A program made the translations under genes and the position numbers. A DNA stretch of 46,103 nucleotides from Bacteroidota bacterium (GTDB taxonomy: Bacteria; Bacteroidota; Bacteroidia; Bacteroidales; VadinHA17): positions 1-46,103 of the forward strand of contig JADKBL010000038.1 of assembly GCA_016718875.1 (NCBI GenBank), read 5' to 3'. The notes under the pieces were generated by a model. The model had not been told where the DNA came from. It searched no databases and saw only the letters and a list, made by a program, of their open reading frames with translations. This document shows, piece by piece, positions 7,996 through 16,499 of this stretch; within the stretch, counting starts at the first letter, position 1; each line of letters starts with the position of its first letter.

Positions 7996-8445
7996 TTAAA
8001 CATTAGTCAATTGATCTTGTGTTATGACCAGGAGATCTTTATAGGTGCGAAGGTATCTTCTCAACCGTTCAACATCACGGTCAGTGATTTCGGGAAGCCG
8101 GCGAATATCCATATTATCTTCCAGGTCATTCAGTTTTACTCTTACAGCAATTGGATTTTGTTTCACCCTTTCAATGTAATCCATTTTTGATTCATTCTCG
8201 CGCTTTGTGATGGCATCCACGGCATCCACAACAGAGGCAGAAAACTCTTCCCTTAGCCGTTCAATGGTCCAGCCTAAGTGGCTACAATCCTCAACTACAT
8301 CGTGCAGGACTGCTACTATTTTTTCTTCATCCGTCTTACACCGTTCCATCACACGCATCACGTGGGTAATGTAAGGTTTATCAACTTTGTCTTTCTGATC
8401 TCTGTGAGCTTCAGTGGCAATGTAAATGGCGCGGTTTATATTCAT
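7996..8445 (-). CDS. Small HD-domain phosphohydrolase (alarmone-hydrolase-like)
   Basis: A 149-aa protein with the HD fold of SpoT/MESH1-type (p)ppGpp hydrolases. The metal/nucleotide residues read ATEAHRDQKDKVDKPYITHV (first His region), AVLHDVVEDC (HD plus ED) and VKLNDLEDN (the ND of the family). No synthetase domain is present or encoded nearby. Related stand-alone hydrolases remove pyrophosphate from ppGpp and can act as antitoxins to toxic small synthetases. Substrate and role here are inferred from family only. It stands alone, flanked by non-coding DNA. Confidence 0.75.
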   Translation of the reverse strand: MNINRAIYIATEAHRDQKDKVDKPYITHVMRVMERCKTDEEKIVAVLHDVVEDCSHLGWTIERLREEFSASVVDAVDAITKRENESKMDYIERVKQNPIAVRVKLNDLEDNMDIRRLPEITDRDVERLRRYLRTYKDLLVITQDQLTNV

Positions 8446-8526
8446 TCTGGTGAAGATAAGGATTAGGATTTAAAAAGGTGAATGATTGAGTTACTGGGTA
8501 GTGTCTCAGTTTGAATCGTCCCTTTT

Positions 8527-8555
8527 GACCGGTCGTTAATATATCCTGACCGGTC
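8527..8555. promoter_or_regulatory. Paired GACCGGTC palindromes
   Basis: Two perfect TGACCGGTC words (palindromic octamers at 8527-8534 and 8548-8555) lie 21 bp apart, two helical turns. They sit between the divergent HD-protein and AAA-ATPase genes. This looks like a double operator; no regulator can be assigned. Confidence 0.4.
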
Positions 8556-8739
8556 TATTCTTCCTCTCTCCCTTCTTTCACCCTCCAAATTTCCCTAAAA
8601 TGACCTACAAATACCCTCATTATAACCAAGTTAGTTCTCAATCTTATACATTTGATCCAAAATCAGAAGCATTCGTGGACTCCGCTTAATTATAAAAAAG
8701 TTTGGCCCTATTGATGAAGTAATTTTAGATCTGAAGCAT

Positions 8740-9999
8740 GTGAATGTATTTATTGGGCCACAAGCAACGGGCAAAAGTGCTATTGCCAAAATCTACACAA
8801 TATTTAAAGCTCCTGCGAAATTCATTAATCAGGGTATAGAAAATTTGGATTCCTTAACGGACATTGATTTCAGAAAGATCCTATCGGAATATAATATTCA
8901 GTCTTTTTTAAGACCTGAGACCGAAATTAGGTTTGATTCAGGATTGCATACGATGACGTATGCAAATGGCAAAATAGGATATGTACCGAAACTCCTATTT
9001 AAAATTTATGAGCTTGTGGAATTATCTAAATCCTTTAACGCAAATAAGGAAATGATAATAACATTGTTGAATGAAATAAGTCGAAATTTTATTCATTTTA
9101 ATATTCGGTCAAGAACCATATTAGATCAAGAAGAATCTCGTGAGTTAAGTTATAATAATTTAACCAAATCTCAGCTTAGTAAATTAATAAGTATTATAGA
9201 ATCACATGAAGCAACCCTAAGTACCGATACTGCCATATATATTCCTGCTGAACGTACAATTATCAATATAATCCGAAAAAACATTTTTAATCTTCAACTA
9301 CATGAAGTTCCATTGCCCAAAAACATACTTTCATTTGCTGCGGAATTAGAAAAAATAGAGAACGAAAAATTAGATTTAAACTTCATTGTAGAGGGTTTAA
9401 AATATGATTATATTGACGGTGAGGATAGAATATTTACAGAAGATGGATATTCAATTAATAATCTAAGCGAAGCTGCATCCGGCATTCAAAGCGTTCTCCC
9501 TATACTAAAGTTTATAACAACAAAGCCACGCCGCCGAGGACACAAATCATTTGTAATTGAAGAGCCGGAATTAAATTTATTTCCGAATGCTCAATACAAA
9601 TTAATTCAATTTTTGGAATCCGGAAGACCAGAATCTCATTGGGAAGATCATGGAACAATACATACATACACTACTCATAGCCCCTATATACTTTCAGCAT
9701 TAAACAATTTGTTATACGCTCATAAGGTTACAGCAAAATTAGATAGGAAGCACTTTCAAATGACTCCTATAAAAGATAGATTAAGAAGTGTGTCTTATAG
9801 AAATAAGAGCTTAGAAATAGTAAGAAAAATAATTGCGGCGGATATTAACCCCCGCTACTTTACCGCTTATCAAATTTACAGGGGTAAGGCCGAATCTATT
9901 TTCGATAAAAGAAAAGGATTAATAATGGATAATTATATTGATGAATGCTCAGATAAAATGGCTGATGATTTTGAAAAATTAATGGAATTGGATAAATGA
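8740..9999 (+). CDS. AAA family ATPase (ABC/OLD-like, no TOPRIM)
   Basis: A 419-aa SMC/ABC-like ATPase. Walker A is GPQATGKSA near the N-terminus; the signature-like region is NLSEAASGIQS; Walker B is FVIEEPELNLFP; the H-loop region is YTTHSPYIL. The GTG at 8740 is the only usual start, yet the conserved first strand (IKKFGPIDEVILDLKHVNVF) is encoded upstream in the same frame from about 8692, open from 8656 without ATG. So the start is non-canonical or mutated. It overlaps the next gene by 4 bp (ATGA). ATPases of this kind usually act with a nuclease partner in phage defence, which fits the downstream gene. Confidence 0.82.
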   Translation: MNVFIGPQATGKSAIAKIYTIFKAPAKFINQGIENLDSLTDIDFRKILSEYNIQSFLRPETEIRFDSGLHTMTYANGKIGYVPKLLFKIYELVELSKSFNANKEMIITLLNEISRNFIHFNIRSRTILDQEESRELSYNNLTKSQLSKLISIIESHEATLSTDTAIYIPAERTIINIIRKNIFNLQLHEVPLPKNILSFAAELEKIENEKLDLNFIVEGLKYDYIDGEDRIFTEDGYSINNLSEAASGIQSVLPILKFITTKPRRRGHKSFVIEEPELNLFPNAQYKLIQFLESGRPESHWEDHGTIHTYTTHSPYILSALNNLLYAHKVTAKLDRKHFQMTPIKDRLRSVSYRNKSLEIVRKIIAADINPRYFTAYQIYRGKAESIFDKRKGLIMDNYIDECSDKMADDFEKLMELDK

Positions 10000-10298
10000 C
10001 TGTTAATTTTCTTAAAAAGACTTTGGGTGAATGCAAAAGAGCAGACTCTATTTGCGAAAATTCTACATCATACGAAACTGTAAGTTTAACTGAGTTTTTT
10101 GTAATTGATGGTGCATCTGGACACCCTGTAAGAATTTCAAAAGATGAAAATGACAATCATTTAACAGTTACAAATTCAAAAAGCTCAACATTGACTTTAA
10201 TAAAAGTAGACAGTTGCCTTATACACGGAAACAAAGAAAAAAAATGTGACTGTATTCTTTTTAACAATAAGAAAATATTTTTTTATAGAACTTTCTGA
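9996..10298 (+). CDS. Nuclease-like partner of the AAA ATPase, N-terminal part (frameshifted)
   Basis: A 100-aa product that would continue into the ORF at 10246-10530. The break is in a run of seven T near 10277. With six T the reading is KKCDCILFNNKKIFFIELSE and continues smoothly, giving a protein of about 177 aa. That block has the D-x(n)-E-x-(K) layout of a PD-(D/E)XK nuclease, but the expected Lys is Ser, so catalysis is doubtful. Start overlap with the ATPase indicates one operon. Confidence 0.6.
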   Translation: MTVNFLKKTLGECKRADSICENSTSYETVSLTEFFVIDGASGHPVRISKDENDNHLTVTNSKSSTLTLIKVDSCLIHGNKEKKCDCILFNNKKIFFYRTF

Positions 10299-10530
10299 AC
10301 GCGAGGGATCATCAAGAAAAGAAAAGAGAAATGAGGCAATAAAACAGTTAGAAAATACTCTTGATATCTTTAAAAGGAATAAAGTAAAATTTAATCATTT
10401 AGAATCTACAGCAATAATTTGTTTTTGGTCTATCAGTAGAACTATACTAACCTCTATGGGTGAAAAGAAGGTCGCCTTTAAAAGGAAACACAATATGTAC
10501 CTGAAAGAAGAAAGAATAATACGCTTTTGA
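10246..10530 (+). CDS. Nuclease-like partner, C-terminal part (frameshifted)
   Basis: Continuation of the preceding gene after the T7 run. The product includes EAIKQLENTLDIFKRNKV, the helix that follows the ExK strand in many restriction-like folds, and a strand STAIICFWSISR. The listed start at 10246 is only the first possible start in this frame and is not likely used independently. Confidence 0.55.
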   Translation: MTVFFLTIRKYFFIELSEREGSSRKEKRNEAIKQLENTLDIFKRNKVKFNHLESTAIICFWSISRTILTSMGEKKVAFKRKHNMYLKEERIIRF

Positions 10531-10555
10531 ACTTTTAATTTAGTGATAATAAACT

Positions 10556-10726
10556 TTATAATTCCTGTAACTCGTTAGTTATTGCCGCTAACAAATTTAA
10601 ATTTTGAAGCTTTATATCTATTAATCTTAAATCTGGAGAGTTTTTGGTTATTTCCAGTTGAACTACTTTTAAATCAGTTAAAGAATCACTATTAGTATCC
10701 TTAATATAAATCTCATATTCTACTTC
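10556..10726 (-). pseudogene. Start-less 56-codon frame, probable frameshifted tail of the next gene
   Basis: The frame reads EVEYEIYIKDTNSDSLTDLK, then VVQLEITKNSPDLRLIDIK and a leucine-rich end LLAAITNELQEL. It has protein-like composition and no start codon. It overlaps the last 14 bp of the 126-aa gene at 10713-11093, so a single indel near 10713-10730 would join them. Confidence 0.35.
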
Positions 10727-11093
10727 CTTTTAAGCTTTTTCTATTTTTTATCACTTCCAAGAGTTTCATTTTCGCCTCCATTAACTTCGCTTTAGCCTTC
10801 AATAACCTTTCGATCTCTTCATTCAGATCTTCTGCTGGATTTGTGTTCAATGATTGTTCGTCAGGCTTTTTATTTTCTATATTCGGAATGGCTTTAAGAG
10901 CTTCGTTAAGTAAAGACATTGCCTCCTTGGAATCACGAACAGATTTGAAGTATTCTTCCACTTCCTTATCAGGTAATAAGCCTTCTCTCCAAACACCTTC
11001 TTCCTTAACAAAGAATCCTTTGGAGGACATAACGACAGCATCGCCGTTACCTGATCTATCTAACCCTACCATTAAAATTGGATCCATATACAA
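10713..11093 (-). CDS. Hypothetical protein with C-terminal coiled coil
   Basis: A 126-aa protein, not recognised. The N-terminal part (DPILMVGLDRSGNGDAVVMS, KGFFVKEEGVWREG) looks like a short beta sheet. The C-terminal third (LNEEIERLLKAKAKLMEAKM) is a strong coiled coil. The end may be artificial, because a related-looking frame continues downstream after a frame change. No partner gene is evident. Confidence 0.5.
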   Translation of the reverse strand: MYMDPILMVGLDRSGNGDAVVMSSKGFFVKEEGVWREGLLPDKEVEEYFKSVRDSKEAMSLLNEALKAIPNIENKKPDEQSLNTNPAEDLNEEIERLLKAKAKLMEAKMKLLEVIKNRKSLKGSRI

Positions 11094-11344
11094 ATATACC
11101 TTAAACGATTGAAAATTAAAGGTTCTGTTGATAGAAAAGAGATCCTAATCAGATTGATTAATATTATTGAATACCATTCTTTTCTGGAAATAAATTAAGA
11201 CTGAAAGCGATAACACACAGGTTACTTGTAAGCGATCTTGATCTGGCTTTGGGCAAGCATTTCACTTCAATGCTTAAATTCATTTATTATGATAGATTCA
11301 AGCCCTTTGAGTTAGAATTTATCCTTCAGTCAAAATTAAATTGT

Positions 11345-11569
11345 CTATTTTGATTGGCACCAAGCAGTTATAATAGCACTTGCATGGTTAAATTCTTCTG
11401 AGCAAAATAAATTAGATTGGTCAGAATATCCCTTTGCCTTAAAATAAGCACAAAGTTTATTCATCAGAACTGGATCATTAAACTTAGCGGTTTCTATTGT
11501 TGATAAGGCAAAATATCGGCTATCTGCGTCATCAGATTTCAACATTAAAATTAAAGTAGATTCCTCCAT
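11345..11569 (-). CDS. Small helical protein, HEAT-like
   Basis: A 74-aa protein, MEESTLILMLKSDDADSRYF and ALSTIETAKFNDPVLMNKL, with the helix-turn-helix spacing of one HEAT repeat, then a short helical tail ending AIITAWCQSK. Not recognised. It follows the 161-aa gene by 41 bp and may share its transcript. 11094-11344 shows no gene. Confidence 0.5.
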   Translation of the reverse strand: MEESTLILMLKSDDADSRYFALSTIETAKFNDPVLMNKLCAYFKAKGYSDQSNLFCSEEFNHASAIITAWCQSK

Positions 11570-11610
11570 TATAATCTGTCTTAATACTGGTCGCTTTTAG
11601 CAATACCATG

Positions 11611-12096
11611 CTAACTGAAGTTGTAGTACAATGACTCAAAACTTCGTTTTATGAATGGTATATCCTTATCATTAGTAAATGATATCCATTTAACCTCTCG
11701 CCCATTCACATTAGATTCAGCAGAGTATTTTTTGTCGTCAATAGCTTTTTGGAACTTGTCCTCCATATTTTCTATCAAAACGTCAATACTATCCCCCAGC
11801 TCAAATCTATGAAATACCCCAACAGATAGACCGTCCTGTTTTTGTAGCTTATAACTCGGAAAATAAACGGAATTTTTTTTATTACGAATTTCAAAAAATA
11901 AAGTTTGTGTCCCTGTGCAAAATCGAACACAGGTCTCAAAAGAGTTTTTTGAAATCATTTCAAGAATTAAATCCTTAACATTTTGTATAATATGGGTTTC
12001 TGGTAAATAGTTTTGAGCTCCTATCAAGAATGGAAGAGTCAAACCATCGTGTCCTCTTTCACGTTGTTTAGATAATAATATTTCCCAGTATTTCAT
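11611..12096 (-). CDS. Hypothetical protein, first product after attC-like repeat A
   Basis: A 161-aa protein of mixed alpha/beta character (TGTQTLFFEIRNKKNSVYF; FKKAIDD-like helix; REVKWISFTNDKDIPFIKRS). Not recognised. Its start codon is 16 bp downstream of the 3' core of repeat A, the position of a cassette gene right after a recombination point. No attC-like repeat follows its stop, so it would be the last cassette or the resident gene. Confidence 0.5.
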   Translation of the reverse strand: MKYWEILLSKQRERGHDGLTLPFLIGAQNYLPETHIIQNVKDLILEMISKNSFETCVRFCTGTQTLFFEIRNKKNSVYFPSYKLQKQDGLSVGVFHRFELGDSIDVLIENMEDKFQKAIDDKKYSAESNVNGREVKWISFTNDKDIPFIKRSFESLYYNFS

Positions 12097-12111
12097 GTAT
12101 GATTATCATTT

Positions 12112-12245
12112 GCAGATAGCGAATGGGACTTTGCGTTGGTAGGCATTTGAAGCAACCAACTTCATGCCCGCAATAAAGTTAACTAAATGGTACACTATTT
12201 ATGTTCGCACTTCGTGCCTACTAACACAAAGGACATGTTTGCGGC
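12112..12245 (-). repeat. attC-like palindromic repeat A
   Basis: A 134-bp unit directly downstream of the gene at 12287-13006. Inner arms CTTTGCGTTGGTAGGC and GCCTACTAACACAAAG are complementary apart from two positions. On the minus strand it ends CGCTATCTGC, comparable to the attC R' core GTTRRRY region. It is about 85% identical over its length to repeat C, which has the same size. Confidence 0.6.
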
Positions 12246-12286
12246 AATACATTCTCATCCAGCGAATAATCTCCTCAATTGACCTC

Positions 12287-13006
12287 TCATTTTCGTTTAT
12301 CATTTATTCTTGACTTCAGATTTTGACTAAATGTGATTACTCTATCACTGTACAAGTCATGCAATTCCGCATATGATTTGCCGGTTGCTGGTTCATATTG
12401 TTGCCCGAAATAATAAACATATTGATTTTGTAAAGGAAAGAAAGATTTTAACCAAATTTCAAGAATTTGTAACACGGATGTCTCGGATACTGTTAGAAGA
12501 ACATGCTTTTGAGTAAATAGAGTCGGCGTTCTTGCAATATCTGATGTCATATGTCCATGTATGCCATAAGAGGAACACAACTTGTATAAACTATACAAAA
12601 ATTGCTCTTCAGATTTAGTTTCATCAAATTTAAATGCATCACGTATTTGCTTTTCATCCTTGCGAGTTTTCTTATCTAAAAGTACTTGAAGTAATTGCGG
12701 ATTCTCCAAGACCCGTAAAGAGTTCCTGGTCAATTCCGATGCTAATCTTAGACAGCCTAATCCTAAATCAAACTGTTTCGTCACGATTAACACGAAACTT
12801 TGTCTTTGGTAATCCAAAGTTGTCCTCCAAAATTGGAGAACTTGAAACTCATGATTAGGGAATGAAGCATGGTTCGTGACTATTTCGTCAACCAATTGAT
12901 GAGAAACTGAAAGTGCACTATCTATCATTACCCATAAATCATGATATTTTTTCTTAAATTCTAAAATTGCCTTATGATCTTGATTGACTGATGAAAGTAA
13001 GTCCAT
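12287..13006 (-). CDS. Cassette gene: helical protein of unknown function
   Basis: A 239-aa, mostly helical protein (SALSVSHQLVDEIVTNHASF; FDLGLGCLRLASELTRNSLR; VLQILEIWLKSFFPLQNQY). Not recognised; no catalytic motif or membrane segment stands out. It starts 17 bp after the core of repeat B and is followed within 42 bp by repeat A, so gene plus repeat forms one cassette. Such genes are often unique to arrays. Confidence 0.55.
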   Translation of the reverse strand: MDLLSSVNQDHKAILEFKKKYHDLWVMIDSALSVSHQLVDEIVTNHASFPNHEFQVLQFWRTTLDYQRQSFVLIVTKQFDLGLGCLRLASELTRNSLRVLENPQLLQVLLDKKTRKDEKQIRDAFKFDETKSEEQFLYSLYKLCSSYGIHGHMTSDIARTPTLFTQKHVLLTVSETSVLQILEIWLKSFFPLQNQYVYYFGQQYEPATGKSYAELHDLYSDRVITFSQNLKSRINDKRK

Positions 13007-13022
13007 GGCTTTTGTGTGTATT

Positions 13023-13161
13023 GCAGCTAACTTTTAGGTGGTTTGCGATGGCGGGGATTATTAGCACTAAACTTCATGCGGAGCACAAAACTTACGGCTT
13101 CCACAAAACTGTCTGCGAAGCACGAAGTCCCGCCTATTGCAAATCTGCTGCTACCTACTGC
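13023..13161 (-). repeat. attC-like palindromic repeat B
   Basis: A 139-bp unit whose arms TTTGCGATGGCGGGGA (13042-13057) and TCCCGCCTATTGCAAA (13128-13143) are nearly complementary. Its sequence differs from A and C but its architecture is the same. On the minus strand it ends GTTAGCTGC, close to the integron core GTTRRRY. It overlaps the stop codon of the helicase gene, as cassette repeats often do. Confidence 0.6.
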
Positions 13162-15589
13162 CATACTTCTCACGATTAAGCATTCCCATAATTAATTCTG
13201 TCGTCAAGATTTCTTTAAGAGTGTTTTTCCAAATGCTCTCATTCCAAAGGATTAGAAGTTTGTCAGTTTCATAGAGACTCTTAAATTCTTCAAATGACAA
13301 CCGTGGAATATCCTTTTGAAATTTATCAAGCTCGTATTGAAACGGTTCTTCAAAGTCTTTTTCATTCTCCCAATCTTGGTTGGGAGCAATAACTGCCGAC
13401 CAATGTTGCATAATACATCCGTTACGAATATCAATCTCTTTAATGATGTCAAGCGGTAGCATTTTTGTTAATTCATTTCTTTCATCAAACTCAACAGGCA
13501 CACTTCCTATTCCTTCAGTATAACCTGCAAAGGGATTGTCAAATCCAACTTCCCACTTTGATTTGAGTTCGTCTGTCCATACTAAGTTTTTGTTGAAACA
13601 TAAACCTAACTTAGGTATGTAAACTGTATCTGTGTCGCTAAGAAATACGGAATAGTGTGCCTCTCCTTTCACTAAAGCATCCCAATATTCTTCAAGTTCC
13701 TTAGCAGAGAGTGGGTAGTATAAACTGATAAGTTTAATTGCAAATTCCGTATCTAAATTCAAAATGTCGAGAATGCTTTTCGAAGAGTTTGCTTTATGAA
13801 ACTCAATTATTCTTTTATCAGCTATAATATCTCCTTTTTTTAACTTCTTCTTTAAGGTAATGCCTTGTAAGGTTTTACACCTACTTAAAGCTGTATAAAC
13901 TTGTCCGTTTACAAATGCACCTGTGCCTAAGTCAATAATTACATTGTCAAATGTCAAACCTTGACTTTTGTGGATTGTAATTGCCCAGGCTAATTTTATT
14001 GGGTATTGTGTAAATGTTCCTATGACTTCTGAAACAATTTTCTTCTTCTCTTTATTGTATTTGTATTTCCTATTCTCCCAAGTAACAGGTTCTACTTTGT
14101 GAGTGCTTCCGTCTTGCAGTCGGATTTCAATTAAGTCCCCCGAAATAAAATCAATCTTTGCAATAGTTCCGTTAACCCACCTTTTTACTAAATCATTTTT
14201 GATGAAAATTACCTGAGCATTTTTCTTTAGCTCCAAAGTTTTTGCAGTCGGGTATTTATCTTCTCTAAACTCACCTGTAACTGTCGCTTCAAAATTGAAT
14301 TTGGTGTAAGGCAGTCCTAAAAGTTTTTTTGCATTTTCGGCATTTGCAATTGCATTGTTAGCAGTAAGGTTAATTACAAACTCATCAAGTTTTGGAGTGT
14401 AGTTCGGATTAAATCTTTCATTGAGTTTACTCAATGTTTGTTCGCCTGCCTCGCAGATTCTCACCTTGTCCAGCAACTCAACAAAAGGTAAATCATCTCT
14501 TTGTCGGTGTGACTTTTTGAACTCAAAATATGTAGGAGTAATTTCTTTGTATGAATGAGAATCAAAAAAATATTCGCTATCGTAAACTTCTGTGAATAAA
14601 TAATTCTCAACTTCATCAGTTGAGTCAACTACAGGCGGCAATTGAAAAATATCTCCTATAAATAAGAGTTGCTTCCCTCCAAACTTTTTGTTTGGATTTC
14701 CTCCATTTTTTCTCAAAGAATAATCAATTGCTTCAAGAATATCAGAACGCAACATTGAAACCTCATCAATTACAATCGTGTCTATCTTTTCAATTATTTT
14801 GTATTTCTGGGTAAACTCTTTGAAGATTGTTATTTCATCGTCCTCGGGCATTAGTGGTTTTAGAGGAAATCTAAAGAAGGAATGTATTGTTTGTCCGCCA
14901 ACATTAATTGCTGCTATTCCCGTAAAAGCTGTCATTAAAACTTTCTTCTTTGTCTTTTGAGCAAAGTAGTGAACGAAGGTAGATTTACCCGTTCCGGCTT
15001 TACCTGTGATAAAAAAACTGTCGTTTGAATTTTCAATTCGGTCAAACAGTTTTTTTATTGTCGGGTCGTCTTCATATCCATAAGGAAGGTCATAAAATTT
15101 ACTGTAAAGGTCAGGCAGTTCTATATCTTCAAATAAGTTTAGCTGTCCGCCATTTACGCTTTCCTCTGATTCAATTCGTAAAAGAAAAAAGAGGTCTCCA
15201 TTATTATCGTGAAATGGATTTGCTGTGTCTAAGTCAGTGCCGTAATGTGCAAGTGTTTTGAAAATGTAGTAACACTTCTTTGTTAACTTAGCAAAATCAT
15301 CTGGAAATTTATCAAGATGACAATTGATTGCTTCTTTACGAATTTTTATTCCAATGAAACTTAGGTATTCAATTAAACTTTCAATTGCTGTTTCTCTGTC
15401 TCCTCCGTCAGAAGAGTTGAAGAAGTGTGTGAAGTCGTAAGGATAATCGGATGGATAGCTTTCGTCTTGCTTGCCATAAAATAGTTGGTGTGCAATTCCG
15501 CTTTGAAAAACTCCACTGTCTTTGTCAACAAGAGGGGATTTCTTGAAGTTGTCAATCCATTTTTTCTCTATGTTTTTTGTCGTGGGCAT
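13151..15589 (-). CDS. PIF1/RecD-like SF1 DNA helicase
   Basis: An 812-aa superfamily 1 helicase. Motif I is FFITGKAGTGKST (about residues 192-204), motif II TIVIDEVSM, motif III LLFIGDIFQLPPV; the C-terminal part has AITIHKSQGLTFDNV and VYTALSRC. These are hallmarks of PIF1-type 5'-3' helicases, which unwind forks, G-quadruplexes and R-loops. An N-terminal ~170 aa and C-terminal ~200 aa extension are not recognised. It is followed by attC-like repeat B and preceded by repeat C, so it appears to be cassette cargo, unusually long for a cassette. Confidence 0.88.
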   Translation of the reverse strand: MPTTKNIEKKWIDNFKKSPLVDKDSGVFQSGIAHQLFYGKQDESYPSDYPYDFTHFFNSSDGGDRETAIESLIEYLSFIGIKIRKEAINCHLDKFPDDFAKLTKKCYYIFKTLAHYGTDLDTANPFHDNNGDLFFLLRIESEESVNGGQLNLFEDIELPDLYSKFYDLPYGYEDDPTIKKLFDRIENSNDSFFITGKAGTGKSTFVHYFAQKTKKKVLMTAFTGIAAINVGGQTIHSFFRFPLKPLMPEDDEITIFKEFTQKYKIIEKIDTIVIDEVSMLRSDILEAIDYSLRKNGGNPNKKFGGKQLLFIGDIFQLPPVVDSTDEVENYLFTEVYDSEYFFDSHSYKEITPTYFEFKKSHRQRDDLPFVELLDKVRICEAGEQTLSKLNERFNPNYTPKLDEFVINLTANNAIANAENAKKLLGLPYTKFNFEATVTGEFREDKYPTAKTLELKKNAQVIFIKNDLVKRWVNGTIAKIDFISGDLIEIRLQDGSTHKVEPVTWENRKYKYNKEKKKIVSEVIGTFTQYPIKLAWAITIHKSQGLTFDNVIIDLGTGAFVNGQVYTALSRCKTLQGITLKKKLKKGDIIADKRIIEFHKANSSKSILDILNLDTEFAIKLISLYYPLSAKELEEYWDALVKGEAHYSVFLSDTDTVYIPKLGLCFNKNLVWTDELKSKWEVGFDNPFAGYTEGIGSVPVEFDERNELTKMLPLDIIKEIDIRNGCIMQHWSAVIAPNQDWENEKDFEEPFQYELDKFQKDIPRLSFEEFKSLYETDKLLILWNESIWKNTLKEILTTELIMGMLNREKYGSR

Positions 15590-15648
15590 TGTTTTAAAAA
15601 TGTTCGTTCAAAGCTAAAATGTTCGGGTTTGCACTGTCCTCAATGGTT

Positions 15649-15782
15649 GCAAGTAACGAATGGGCTTTGCGTTGGTGGGCATTTTGAAACAATCAACTTC
15701 ATGCCCGCAATAAAGTTAACTAAATGCTGTACTTTTTCTGTTCGCACTTCCCGCCCACTAACGCGAAGGCCATGTTGGCCGC
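15649..15782 (-). repeat. attC-like palindromic repeat C
   Basis: A 134-bp unit directly after the gene at 15794-16357. Arms GCTTTGCGTTGGTGGGC and GCCCACTAACGCGAAGGC pair with few mismatches. On the minus strand it begins GCGGCCAAC and ends CGTTACTTGC. The centre (CTTCATGCCCGCAATAAAGT) is identical to repeat A. Confidence 0.62.
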
Positions 15783-15793
15783 ATCCTGCAAAC

Positions 15794-16357
15794 TCATCGA
15801 CCTAAATTCATTGATGCAACCTCCCTAATTATCACATCGTCCAAGTTTGCTAATTTTTCAATCTTATCAATTGCATCTGAAGTTCCGATCGCTTTTAACG
15901 CCCATATACATTTCTTAGCAAGTGAGCGACCTTCATCCCATGCCGGAATATGTAGAGCTGCCTTATAAATGCAATCTATGCTTAATGGATCCTTAATTTC
16001 TAAAAGGGTCATAACGATATCTTCATGTCGATCGTGCCAGTTGTACTCCAAAAGCTTACACAATAAAGTAGTATAAGAAGCATCGTAGCCATCAACACTA
16101 ATTACGATAAGTAATTCCTCTACAAGCACCGCATTTTTAATAATAATAGCTTCCTGTAACTTGGCCTGAATTTCATTTATATACAGTAAGGAATTCATTG
16201 GCATCGAGCCCCAAACCGTCTTCAAAGAGATTCCATCCGAGTCAATCTCATCCCACAATTTTTCTAAGATTTTACTTAACGGTTTTTTGATCATAGCGCA
16301 TTTCGGGTTGCGGACAACAATTGCTTTATGAAGTATTATTTCGTCAAATCCCATCAA
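15794..16357 (-). CDS. Cassette gene: HEAT-repeat-like protein
   Basis: A 187-aa helical protein. The C-terminal half shows repeated helix pairs of HEAT type (DPLSIDCIYKAALHIPAWD; KCIWALKAIGTSDAIDKIEK; DDVIIREVASMNLGR). Such proteins bind other proteins; no enzymatic motif is seen. Repeat C follows its stop within 12 bp, making it the upstream member of the three-cassette array. Confidence 0.6.
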   Translation of the reverse strand: MMGFDEIILHKAIVVRNPKCAMIKKPLSKILEKLWDEIDSDGISLKTVWGSMPMNSLLYINEIQAKLQEAIIIKNAVLVEELLIVISVDGYDASYTTLLCKLLEYNWHDRHEDIVMTLLEIKDPLSIDCIYKAALHIPAWDEGRSLAKKCIWALKAIGTSDAIDKIEKLANLDDVIIREVASMNLGR

Positions 16358-16499
16358 ATATAGGTGGATTTATGCAACCTTAATCGTATAATATGACATA
16401 TTGATGGCTCCAAGATAGGACACTGGGTATTACAAGTTATGTTCGCTTTGTCGATGAAGGATGTAGTTTTAATCTCCCGATATTGTTTTTTTGCACCCT

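Noticed and set aside
9896..10156. Minus-strand 86-aa frame over the AAA ATPase end
   Set aside because: It is antisense to two overlapping coding regions with clear protein features and has no recognisable content of its own.
12112..15782. CRISPR array
   Set aside because: The repeats are 134-139 bp, spaced by whole genes, and only partly alike; there are no short regular repeats or cas genes. The Cas4-like domain at 21003-22475 is fused to an exonuclease and stands away from them.
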